A stretch of 64,000 nucleotides of DNA, taken from NCBI RefSeq assembly GCF_006439395.2, contig NZ_CP083950.1:1984001-2048000 (forward strand), in the 5' to 3' direction. The translations under genes were made by a program, and so were the position numbers. Numbering within the stretch: position 1 is the first letter of the stretch; the number at the start of each line of letters is the position of its first letter. This document shows, in pieces, positions 48,059 to 56,069 of the stretch. The stretch is from Mesorhizobium sp. B4-1-4 (GTDB lineage Bacteria > Pseudomonadota > Alphaproteobacteria > Rhizobiales > Rhizobiaceae). The notes under the pieces were generated by a model. The model saw only the letters and a list, made by a program, of their open reading frames with translations, did no database searches and was not told where the DNA came from.

Positions 48059-48709
48059 TCAGGTGAGCGGAGAAAGCTGGATCTCGACGCGCCGGTTTTG
48101 GGCGCGGCCTTCGGCCGTTGCATTGGATGCGACAGGCCGCGTCTTGCCGAAGCCGGTGACGGCAAAGCGGCGCGAATCGACGCCCTGACCGGACAGATAG
48201 TTGGCGACGGCCAGCGCACGCCGCTGCGACAGATCGAAATTGTGCTGGTCGCCGCCGGTCGAATCGGTATGGCCGAAGACATCGACGGTCGTCTGGCGGA
48301 ACTTCTTCAGTACCAGCGCGACGGAATTCAGCACCGGATAGAAGCCGGGCTTCACCGCGTCCTGATCGACATTGAAGGTGATGTCGGATGGCATGTTGAG
48401 GATGATCTGGTCGCCACTGCGGGTGACGCTGACTCCGGTGCCCTGAAGCTGGCGGCGCAGCTCGGCCTCGTTCTGATCCATGGTGGCGCCGATGGCGCCG
48501 CCGGCCAGTGCACCAATACCGGCGCCAATCAAGGCGTTGCGGCGATCATTGCCACCGGCAAGCAGGCCGAGGCTGGCGCCAGCCAAGGCGCCGAGGCCGG
48601 CACCAGCGGCCGTGTTGGAAATCTTCTGGTCGCCGGTATACGGATCGGTCGTGGTGCAGGCGCTCACGAGCAAAGCCGTCGCCACAACGACGAGCACGGT
48701 CTTCTTCAT
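48059..48709 (-). CDS. OmpA-family lipoprotein (YiaD-like)
   Basis: A 216-residue protein from MKKTVLVVVATALLVSACTT, a lipoprotein signal with Cys18 in LVSAC. A Gly/Ala-rich segment (GAGLGALAGASLGLLAGGND) precedes the C-terminal OmpA peptidoglycan-binding domain: DVFGHTDSTGGDQHNFDLSQ and RRALAVANYL, then GFGKTRPVASNATAEGR. It anchors the outer membrane to peptidoglycan. The start at 48709 has a purine-rich site; an upstream in-frame frame is not needed. Single gene with its own terminator. Confidence 0.9.
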   Translation of the reverse strand: MKKTVLVVVATALLVSACTTTDPYTGDQKISNTAAGAGLGALAGASLGLLAGGNDRRNALIGAGIGALAGGAIGATMDQNEAELRRQLQGTGVSVTRSGDQIILNMPSDITFNVDQDAVKPGFYPVLNSVALVLKKFRQTTVDVFGHTDSTGGDQHNFDLSQRRALAVANYLSGQGVDSRRFAVTGFGKTRPVASNATAEGRAQNRRVEIQLSPLT

Positions 48710-48852
48710 AGGATGGTCCCTCTCCAAGTCACGCCATTGCGATGGCGCCAAATCAGCCCTTCCCGCGACTTGTACCATGAAATACGGCGAAAAGCGGAAT
48801 GGCAAAAGCGCCTGCCTCAGCTTTTCCCCGGAGCTGACTGACGCTTGGAAGG

Positions 48853-49221
48853 CTACCAGAGATTCTTGCCGTCAATGACCACCACTTCGACCTTGTCGAG
48901 ATCGAAATCGTCGAATAGCCGAGAATTGACGCTGATCTTCGGATTGTCGAAATCCGGCTCGCCAGTCGACCAATCCGGCGTTTCCGTGAAGGTGCCGCAG
49001 CCACAGGTCGGGCAAAAACCATGTTTTACAGTCTTCGAGCCCCATTGATAGAAGGTCACGTTTTTCATCGGGGTAATAAGCTTGAACTGCGATGGGGTGT
49101 AGTAGGCCCAGAGCGAGCCGCGTTTCGAGCAGAACGAACAGGTGCATCGCGTCACCGTTTCTGGCGCCTGCGAAACCTCGAACGCGGTGGCCTTGCAGTG
49201 GCAGCTTCCCTTGATGGTCAT
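48853..49221 (-). CDS. GFA/CENP-V-family zinc protein
   Basis: A 122-residue protein starting MTIKGSCHCKATAFEVSQAP (ATG at 49221, GGAGAGG upstream; ATGs at 49227 and 49230 are in frame). Cys pairs of the GFA fold are present: GSCHCKA, RCTCSFCSKRG and FCPTCGCGTF. GFA proteins were named for glutathione-dependent formaldehyde activation, but most have unknown roles. A separate gene, not in an operon with the OmpA-like gene. Confidence 0.85.
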   Translation of the reverse strand: MTIKGSCHCKATAFEVSQAPETVTRCTCSFCSKRGSLWAYYTPSQFKLITPMKNVTFYQWGSKTVKHGFCPTCGCGTFTETPDWSTGEPDFDNPKISVNSRLFDDFDLDKVEVVVIDGKNLW

Positions 49222-49330
49222 GAACATCACCTCTCCATTGTCCGCCGCCCGCGCGGCAAGGCACCATAAAGAAGCGATCCTGACAACTGTCCGTCAGCAG
49301 GCTTTTGCCCGCGGACAGCAGTCAGCGGCT

Positions 49331-49431
49331 CTAAAGCGTGTCGCGTTCGAACGGATTGTGGCGACGCACTTTAGGTCTCTGTTTCATGCTTGTCGGGCTC
49401 CCGGAACCGGGACCCAGGCGACATGCATCAG
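49331..49431. repeat. Dispersed intergenic repeat, copy 2
   Basis: It begins CTAAAGCGTGTCGCGTTCGA and ends GGCGACATGCATCAG. It aligns with 47090-47193 through GGCGACGCACTTTAGG, CTCTGTTTCATGC and CTCCCGGAACCGGGACC. The last 4 bp overlap the stop of the gene at 49428. Confidence 0.65.
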
Positions 49432-49805
49432 TAAGACTGCGGCGGCACAAACAGGCAGATCGTCTTGCCTGCATCGAGACCGGCCACGTGAGCACACCAA
49501 TGAAACTCACCGTCGGGCGAATCCTTGATCCGCCTGTCGCTGTAGGCCAGCACCTCCCCGGTATCCTTGATGACATAGCCTTCCGGGCGCTCGCTGATCG
49601 AGGTCTGCGATACCTCGCGGCAGTCGTAGTTCGCGCAGCAGGCGAACGGATAGCTCCAGCCTTGCGGTTTGGCCACGGTCGGCTTGGCGTCATGCGCCAG
49701 GGCTGGCGCCGTCAGGGCAGCTATCGCGCAGGCAGCACACAGAGGCAGGAGAGGCCGGCCAACCGATGGAACGGCAAAGGCCGATCTAAAACCGGCAGAG
49801 AACAT
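49428..49805 (-). CDS. Cys-containing secreted hypothetical protein
   Basis: A 125-residue protein. A long hydrophobic signal (PLLPLCAACAIAALTAPALA) ends near AHD. The mature part has YPFACCANYDCREVSQTSIS and GEFHWCAHVAGLDAGKTICL, with five cysteines that could form disulphides. It is typical of small exported rhizobial proteins of unknown role. The stop runs into a repeat element. No domain recognised. Confidence 0.65.
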   Translation of the reverse strand: MFSAGFRSAFAVPSVGRPLLPLCAACAIAALTAPALAHDAKPTVAKPQGWSYPFACCANYDCREVSQTSISERPEGYVIKDTGEVLAYSDRRIKDSPDGEFHWCAHVAGLDAGKTICLFVPPQSY

Positions 49806-50113
49806 GGCAACGCTCCTTTCAAACGAGATTCAAGCATTTCGCTTGCCCGTTCCCGGAACGTGTCTTCCCAGTGGCCGAACCGTCAGCAGATACGCCGCGA
49901 CCGGCCATATATGCTTTGCCTCCTCCTACCTCTAATGGTGAGCCGAAATGCGAGCCGGCGCAAGCAATAGCTGCGTAGCCGGCCCATGCGCTGCCATCGC
50001 GGCAGCCACAGCGCGCTTTCACACAGCGCCAGCTCGTCGCGACAATGGTGAAAAAGGGCGAACCAAATGCGCGACTGTCATTCGCTGGCCTGCGTCGCAG
50101 GACATCGGCTGAC
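49806..50113. other. Intergenic region upstream of prfB's end
   Basis: About 308 bp without a convincing gene. It contains a GCCGGCCCATGCG-type GC-rich stretch but no clear promoter or hairpin. Confidence 0.5.
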
Positions 50114-51245
50114 CTAATCCAGGTCCGCCATCACTTCGCCCGCGCCGCCCTCGATGCGTTGCGACAGCGAGGCCTCCATGAATTCATCGAGGTCGCCGTC
50201 GAGCACGCTCGACGGGCTGGTGCTTTCGACACCGGTGCGCAGGTCCTTCACCAACTGGTAGGGCTGCAGCACATAGGAGCGGATCTGGTGACCCCAGCCG
50301 ATGTCGCTCTTCGAGGCTTCGGTGGCATTGGCGATGGCCTCACGCTTCTTCAGCTCTTCCTCGTAGAGGCGCGAGCGCAGCATTTCCCAAGCCTTTGCCC
50401 GGTTCTTGTGCTGCGAACGCTCGGCCTGGCAGGCGACCGCGATGCCCGTGGCGATATGGGTGATGCGCACGGCCGAATCGGTGGTGTTGACGTGCTGGCC
50501 ACCTGAGCCGGAGGAGCGATAGGTGTCGATGCGCACGTCCGATTCGGAAACGTCGATCTCGATCGTGTCGTCGACGACAGGATAGACCCAGATACTGGAA
50601 AAGGACGTATGCCGGCGCGCGTTGCTGTCATAAGGTGAAATACGCACCAGGCGGTGGACGCCCGATTCGGTCTTCAGCCAGCCATAGGCATTGTGGCCCT
50701 TGATCAGCAATGTCGCGGACTTGATGCCCGCTTCTTCGCCGTCATGCACTTCCAGCACCTCGACCTTGAACCGGCGGCGCTCGGCCCAGCGCGTGTACAT
50801 GCGCAAAAGCATCGAGGCCCAGTCCTGGCTCTCGGTGCCGCCGGCGCCGGCATGAATTTCGAGATAGGTGTCGTTGGCGTCGGCTTCGCCCGACAGCAGC
50901 GTCTCGACCTGGCGGGCCTTCGCCTCGCCCTGCATCGAGCGGATCGCGGCTTCCGCCTCGGCAATGACGCCCTCGTCACCCTCTTCCTCGCCGAGCTCGA
51001 TCAGGCCGATATTGTCTTCCAGGGCCTGGGTCAGGCCCTTGACCGCCGCTATGCCTTCCTCGAGGCCTTGGCGTTCGCGCATCAGCTTCTGCGCTTCCAG
51101 CGGTTCGTTCCAGAGGCTGGCGTCCTCGGCACGGACATTCAGGTATTCAAGCCGTTTAATGGCCTGATCCCAGTCAAAGATGCCTCCTCAGCAGGGTTAT
51201 CGCCTGCCTGATCTCGTCGACAATATTCTGCGTTTCCGCGCGCAT
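50114..51245 (-). CDS. prfB: Peptide chain release factor 2 with programmed +1 frameshift
   Basis: RF2 terminates translation at UGA and UAA. Zero frame starts [20 protein letters not shown] at 51245 and reaches an in-frame TGA at codon 24 (51174-51176). The context is AGGAGG-CAT-CTT-TGA-C, the same as the E. coli site. Sliding +1 gives [18 protein letters not shown] from 51175 and continues to the stop, 376 residues in all. GGQ in [14 protein letters not shown] is intact. The tripeptide that reads the stop codon is SPY instead of SPF ([17 protein letters not shown]), which I believe is common in alphaproteobacteria. UGA-level autoregulation is thus likely. Confidence 0.95.
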
Positions 51246-51280
51246 GGCCTGGTATTTTGTCCTGTTGCTGAAAGTGACGG

Positions 51281-51382
51281 TTAGAGCGGATCGGTGTTTG
51301 AAGGAAACGCCGAATCGCTGCAACTTTTCTGTTTGACGCAATTCCGGACGGAAAACCGCTAGGCACTTTCCTGGAATTGCTC
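51281..51382. repeat. Rhizobial palindromic repeat between prfB and mrcA
   Basis: It begins TTAGAGCGGATCGGTGTTTG and continues GGAAACGCCGAATC. Inner arms GCAATTCCGG and CCTGGAATTGC enclose GACGGAAAACCGCT. From memory this is a recurrent intergenic element of Mesorhizobium-type genomes. Only one copy is visible in the window. Confidence 0.6.
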
Positions 51383-51427
51383 TGGTCGGCGCGATACATA
51401 GGGACGGTGCTGCCGCGTGTAAAGCGA

Positions 51428-51452
51428 AATGGGCCAGCCCCGGGCTGGCCCA
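51428..51452. terminator. Perfect 12-bp palindrome after mrcA
   Basis: ATGGGCCAGCCC-C-GGGCTGGCCCAT, 19 bp past the mrcA stop. The flanking T-run is weak (TTTCGCTTT on the minus strand). Probably a terminator for mrcA. Confidence 0.6.
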
Positions 51453-51470
51453 TGGTCGGGATTTGAACCG

Positions 51471-53927
51471 TCAGTAGAGGCCGCCGCCACCGTCCTGAAT
51501 GGCCTGGTTGGCCTGCGGCGATAGTGCGCCGCCGGAGGCGTTGGAGCCGTCGGCGCCCATGCCGATCACCCAATAGCTGTCGGCGGGGCCGGTACCTGGC
51601 TTGAAGGCCTCGATGATGGTGCCCGGGTCACCCGGTGTCGCCCGCATGCCGGTCTTGCGGTTGATGGCGATCAGGCTCATGCCATCGGGAACCTTGAAGT
51701 CGACATTGGGCGTGCCGTCCAGCGCCACACGCATGAAATCCTTGAAGATCGGAGCGGCGAGACCGCCGCCGGTGGCGCCATGGCCAAGGCCGCGCGGCGT
51801 GTCGTAGCCCATATAGAGGCCGACGACGAGGTTGGGCGTAAATCCGATGAACCAGGCGTCCTTCTCGTCATTGGTCGTTCCGGTCTTGCCGGCGATGTGG
51901 CGGCCGAGCTCGCCGATGGTGGCGCCGGTGCCGCGCTGCACGACGCCTTCCATCATCGAGGTGATCTGGTATGCGGTCATCGGATCGAGCACCTGCTCGG
52001 AATTGTCGACCAGTTCCGGCTCCGGCTGGTTCTTCCATTCAGGCGCGTTGCAGCCCTCGCAGCCACGCTCATCCTGCTTGAACACCGTCTTGCCGTAGCG
52101 ATCCTGGATGCGGTCGATCAGCGACGGCTTGATCGACTTGCCGCCATTGGCCATGATCGAATAGGCCGAAACCATGCGCATGACAGTCGTCTCGCCGGAG
52201 CCAAGCGCCATCGGCAAATACGGCGCCAGATGATCATAGACGCCGAAGCGCTCCGCATATTCGACGACCAGCTTCATGCCCATGTCGTTGGCAAGCCGCA
52301 CCGTCATCAGGTTGCGTGACTTCTCGATGCCGGAGCGCAGGGTTGCCGGCCCGGCGACGGTGCCGTCATAGTTCTTCGGCGTCCAGGTCGTGTTGCCGCT
52401 CTGGATGGTGATCGGTCCGTCCATGATCACCGAGGCCGGCGTATAGCCGTTGTCGAGCGCGGCCGAATAGACGATCGGCTTGAACGAAGAGCCTGGCTGG
52501 CGCATCGCCTGGGTGGCGCGGTTGAACTCGGACTGGGCGTAGGAGAAACCGCCGACCATGGCCAGCACGCGGCCGGTATGCGGATCCATGGCGATCAGGC
52601 CGCCTTCCACCTCGGGAACCTGGCGCAGGCTGTAGGCATTGTCGGAGCCCTCGTTCTTCTGCACGAAGATGACGTCGCCCGGTTTGAGCACTTCGGCCGG
52701 CGACTTGGCCTTGACGGTCTTGCCGCCGACCACATGGCGCATGGCGAAGCCCATGTCGTCCTTGCTGACGGTGCCTTCGACACGTTCCTTGACGATGTCG
52801 CCAGACGCCTGGCGCGCGGGCTGCAGGCCGATCGACAGGCCGGTCGCGGAACTGTCGAGCACGACGGCGAGCGACCATTCGGGAACATCCTCGAGGCCCT
52901 TGACGTTGCCCAGAGGCACGCCCCAGTCACCGGATACGTCGATTGATTTCACCGGCCCGCGATAACCGCGCAGCGTATCGTACTTCAACAGGCCGTTCTG
53001 CATCGCCTTGCGGGCAATGAGCTGTATCTTCGGATCAAGCGTCGTGCGAACGGACAGGCCGCCTTCGTAAAGCGCGTTCTCGCCATAGCGGGCGATGATC
53101 TGGCGGCGAACCTCCTCGGTGAAATACTCGCCGGCGAAAAGATAGGTGCCGGTGCGGCGTGGCGTCACGCCGAGCGGCTCGGCCTTGGCCTTGTTGCCTT
53201 CCTCACGCGTGACGTAGCCATTCTCGACCATCTGGTCGATGACCCAGTTACGGCGCTCGATCGCGCGATCGGCATGCTTGAAGGGATGGTAATTGTTCGG
53301 TCCCTTCGGCAGGGAGGCCAGATAAGCGGCCTCGGCCACGGTCAGCTCGTTCACCGACTTGTCGAAATAAGTAAGCGCCGCGCCGGCCACACCATAGGCG
53401 CCGAAGCCGAAGAAGATTTCGTTGAGGTAGAGCTCGAGAATGCGATCCTTGGGATAGGCCTGCTCGATGCGGAAGGCCAGGATCATCTCCTTGATCTTGC
53501 GCTCGTAGGTCTGGTCCGCGGTCAATAGGAAGTTCTTTGCCACCTGCTGGGTAATCGTGGAGGCGCCGACCTGACGCCTGCCCGAGCCAAGATTCTGGAA
53601 GTTGACGATGATGGCGCGGCCAAGGCCGGTCACGTCGATGCCGGGGTGATTGTAGAAGTTCTTGTCCTCGGCCGACAGGAACGCCGCCTTGACGCGATCC
53701 GGGATCGCCTGGATTGGCAGGTACAGGCGCCGCTCGCGCGCATATTCGGCCATCAGCGAGCCGTCCGAGGCATGGATGCGGGTGGTCACCGGCGGCTCAT
53801 ACTTGGCCAGCACCTCGTAGTCGGGCAGATCCTTGGACAGATGGCTGATGTAAATCGCAACGCCCGCCGCGACCAGAAGGGCCAGCGTCGTGCCGATGCC
53901 GAAGAAATAGCCAATGAGACGAATCAT
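51471..53927 (-). CDS. mrcA: Penicillin-binding protein 1A (bifunctional)
   Basis: An 818-residue class A PBP. One N-terminal anchor helix (about 7-27) precedes the glycosyltransferase domain (SAEDKNFYNHPGIDVTGLGR, about 86-105, then GASTITQQVAKNFLL). An OB-like insert follows. The transpeptidase domain has SSFK in QPGSSFKPIVYSAALDNG, SRNLMTVRLANDMG and the KTGTTNDEKDAWF box. All catalytic residues are present. The C-terminal tail is Gly-rich (SNASGGALSPQANQ). It follows amiC on the same strand, and the pair suggests a wall-synthesis unit. Confidence 0.95.
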   Translation of the reverse strand: MIRLIGYFFGIGTTLALLVAAGVAIYISHLSKDLPDYEVLAKYEPPVTTRIHASDGSLMAEYARERRLYLPIQAIPDRVKAAFLSAEDKNFYNHPGIDVTGLGRAIIVNFQNLGSGRRQVGASTITQQVAKNFLLTADQTYERKIKEMILAFRIEQAYPKDRILELYLNEIFFGFGAYGVAGAALTYFDKSVNELTVAEAAYLASLPKGPNNYHPFKHADRAIERRNWVIDQMVENGYVTREEGNKAKAEPLGVTPRRTGTYLFAGEYFTEEVRRQIIARYGENALYEGGLSVRTTLDPKIQLIARKAMQNGLLKYDTLRGYRGPVKSIDVSGDWGVPLGNVKGLEDVPEWSLAVVLDSSATGLSIGLQPARQASGDIVKERVEGTVSKDDMGFAMRHVVGGKTVKAKSPAEVLKPGDVIFVQKNEGSDNAYSLRQVPEVEGGLIAMDPHTGRVLAMVGGFSYAQSEFNRATQAMRQPGSSFKPIVYSAALDNGYTPASVIMDGPITIQSGNTTWTPKNYDGTVAGPATLRSGIEKSRNLMTVRLANDMGMKLVVEYAERFGVYDHLAPYLPMALGSGETTVMRMVSAYSIMANGGKSIKPSLIDRIQDRYGKTVFKQDERGCEGCNAPEWKNQPEPELVDNSEQVLDPMTAYQITSMMEGVVQRGTGATIGELGRHIAGKTGTTNDEKDAWFIGFTPNLVVGLYMGYDTPRGLGHGATGGGLAAPIFKDFMRVALDGTPNVDFKVPDGMSLIAINRKTGMRATPGDPGTIIEAFKPGTGPADSYWVIGMGADGSNASGGALSPQANQAIQDGGGGLY

Positions 53928-54141
53928 ACCCGCTCCAGTCCTTGGTTCGGGAATTTCCTAAACGAAGCCGCCTTCCACGCAAGCTTTCGAGCCGGTCCCA
54001 AACCGTAATCGAAAACCCATGTCGCCACCATGTGGACAAAATACGGCAAGCCCTGATTTCGTGACCGCGCGCCGGAAATAAAGGCAGCTTGTGTTGTCGT
54101 CGCGCAACGCCGCCTCCGGTTGCGCGTGCCCGTGAGGCATG

Positions 54142-55416
54142 TCAGCCCCCGGTTCCGGTTCCGGTTCCGGTTCCGGCCCGGGCGGAAGCGAACAGCGCAA
54201 CAGCGTTGGTGATGCTTTGCGCGGCCTTGCCGCGCCACTCGGCGTTGAGGAGCTGCGCCTCGTCCTTGGCGTTCGAGAGATAGCCGAGCTCGACCAGCAC
54301 GGATGGCACGTCTGGCGCCTTCAGCACCTTGAATCCCGCGGAACGTTGCGGATTGTTGATGAGGCCCACGCTGGTCGACAGCTGGCCGACCAATGTGTGG
54401 GCAAAACTCATCGAGAAGGTGTGCGTCTCGCGGCGGATCAGATCGATCAGGATGTCTGTCACTTCCTTGTTGTCGTCCTTGATAACCATGCCGGCGAACT
54501 GGTCGGAGAGATTTTCGCGGTCGGCAAGCGCCTGTGCCTCGGGGTCCGACGCCTTGTCGGAGACGGTGTAGACGGTGGCGCCACGGATGCCCTTGACGCT
54601 GATCGTATCGGCATGGATCGAGATCAGCAGGTCTGCCTCATGCTGGCGGGCGATGCGCACCCGGTCGTCCAGGCGCAGATATTCATCGGTGTCACGCGTC
54701 ATGAAGACATCATATTTGCCGATAGCCGCGAGCTTGTCGCGCAACTCCGTGGCGAAAGCCAGTGTGACGTTCTTCTCGATGGTGCCATTCAGGCCCTCGG
54801 CGCCGCCGTCGATACCGCCATGGCCGGGATCGAGGACGACGGTGAAGCGGTGGCCCGGATTGGAGACCGGGCCGGTGCCTACCCGCCCACCCTTGTCGGT
54901 CGAAACCGTGGAGCCGGTGGTCAACGCCTGGTTGGCAAGCGCGATGTCGAACTCCCGTTCGGAGGCCGCCGACATGTCGATGGCGATGCGGTAGCCGGTT
55001 CCGTCATCGTTCTTGAGCACATCCAGCTTGTCGACGGCGAACGGCCCCTTGCCGGTGAGGATCAGCCGCGAAACGCCGTCGCCGATCTCACCCAGCCGCA
55101 CGCCCTTGACCAGGCCGCGCGGCTTCAGATCCTTGGCGTCGATGGCCAGCCTGGTGTTCGCCAGGTCGATGACCAGACGATTGGGCCCACGCAGCAGGAA
55201 CCATTTGATGTCCGGCTCGCGATCGAAATCCATGACGATGCGCACTTTGGTGGCATCGCCCGCCATCTTGTAACCCTTCGCCACGAGCGGTGCATCGGCG
55301 GCATCGGCAACAGAGGAGCACGCAAGGAAAATCGCCATCAGCAGCAGGAGACGGAAGGCGCCGAGAATCTGGCCGCCAACACGACATCCCTTGTCTGTGA
55401 AGTCTGCCAATCCCAT
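54142..55416 (-). CDS. amiC: N-acetylmuramoyl-L-alanine amidase (AmiC-type)
   Basis: A 424-residue periplasmic amidase for daughter-cell separation. A signal peptide (GAFRLLLLMAIFLACSSVADA-like) is followed by an AMIN domain (about 40-140), which recognises septal wall. The Amidase_3 zinc domain has VVLDPGHGGIDGGAEG, SIHADTISVKGIRG and SVLVELGYLSN (metal His, Glu). Zinc His and catalytic Glu are intact. The C-terminus ends ARAGTGTGTGTGG, encoded by GGTTCC hexamers. It is followed by mrcA. Confidence 0.94.
   Translation of the reverse strand: MGLADFTDKGCRVGGQILGAFRLLLLMAIFLACSSVADAADAPLVAKGYKMAGDATKVRIVMDFDREPDIKWFLLRGPNRLVIDLANTRLAIDAKDLKPRGLVKGVRLGEIGDGVSRLILTGKGPFAVDKLDVLKNDDGTGYRIAIDMSAASEREFDIALANQALTTGSTVSTDKGGRVGTGPVSNPGHRFTVVLDPGHGGIDGGAEGLNGTIEKNVTLAFATELRDKLAAIGKYDVFMTRDTDEYLRLDDRVRIARQHEADLLISIHADTISVKGIRGATVYTVSDKASDPEAQALADRENLSDQFAGMVIKDDNKEVTDILIDLIRRETHTFSMSFAHTLVGQLSTSVGLINNPQRSAGFKVLKAPDVPSVLVELGYLSNAKDEAQLLNAEWRGKAAQSITNAVALFASARAGTGTGTGTGG
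54151..54174. repeat. GGTTCC hexamer repeat within the amiC 3' end
   Basis: Four uninterrupted GGTTCC units (54151-54174), encoding Gly-Thr repeats on the minus strand. Copy number may vary among strains without harm to the frame. Confidence 0.85.
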
Positions 55417-56069
55417 CTCTCTTCCAGTCGCTCACGGTTTGGCGCCAGGGCGCCTGCTCGTTTCATCGAAGTGCCGGTTAGGCCGCGAACCCGATTAACG
55501 ATTGGTATCCAGAGAAGGTTAACCAAGCCTTTTCATGCAAGGTCGGAACCCAGGCTTACGCTGCGGAACTGCTTTTTGCCGGCATCGGAAATCGGGGTTG
55601 CCTTCCAACCCGCCAAATCATAAAAGCGATAGTGGATCACTGCAATCCTGGAACCGCCCTCCTCCGCAGCTTCCTGCTACAGGGTCAGATGAAAGGCGGC
55701 TCCTTTCGCTTCACGCGAGAAGGCTACAGGTGATCGCGACGAATTTCGCAGGTGTGCGCCCGTGGCGGGGGAATCGCCTGCGTGAGGAAAACGGCCGGGT
55801 TTGTTCCCGTGCCGGCTCTGTATGAGCAAACAAGCTGGTCCGGTTTCCGGGCTTTGGTTCAAAGGTTCTGCTGGTGACGATGGCTTCAAGCGCAATCATG
55901 GAAAGGTCCGCATCAAACCGCGCCAATATGGCTGCGGGCGGCACCGCCATGACACGCAGGCAGCGTCCGGCGGACGTTCAATTATCCGGCACCCACATTC
56001 ATCCAGACACACAGCAGCGGGCTTTGCCCCGCCAGCTGCGGCTGACGGCTGCCGGGGGGAAACGAAATA
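55417..56069. other. Divergent promoter and leader region between amiC and rne
   Basis: About 650 bp with no convincing gene. It should hold promoters for both genes. A GGTTAACC palindrome lies near 55516. The rne leader is long; in other bacteria RNase E autoregulates through this leader, but I cannot show a conserved structure here. Confidence 0.5.

Noticed and set aside
49338..49970. A 210-residue plus-strand frame over a repeat and an exported gene
   Set aside because: It runs antisense through a better supported exported-protein gene and a repeat.
54102..54125. GCGCAAC / GTTGCGC hairpin after amiC as a terminator
   Set aside because: No T-run on the transcribed side; too weak to call.
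55535..55825. A 96-residue plus-strand frame in the amiC-rne spacer
   Set aside because: No ribosome site or recognised domain; base composition is like random spacer.
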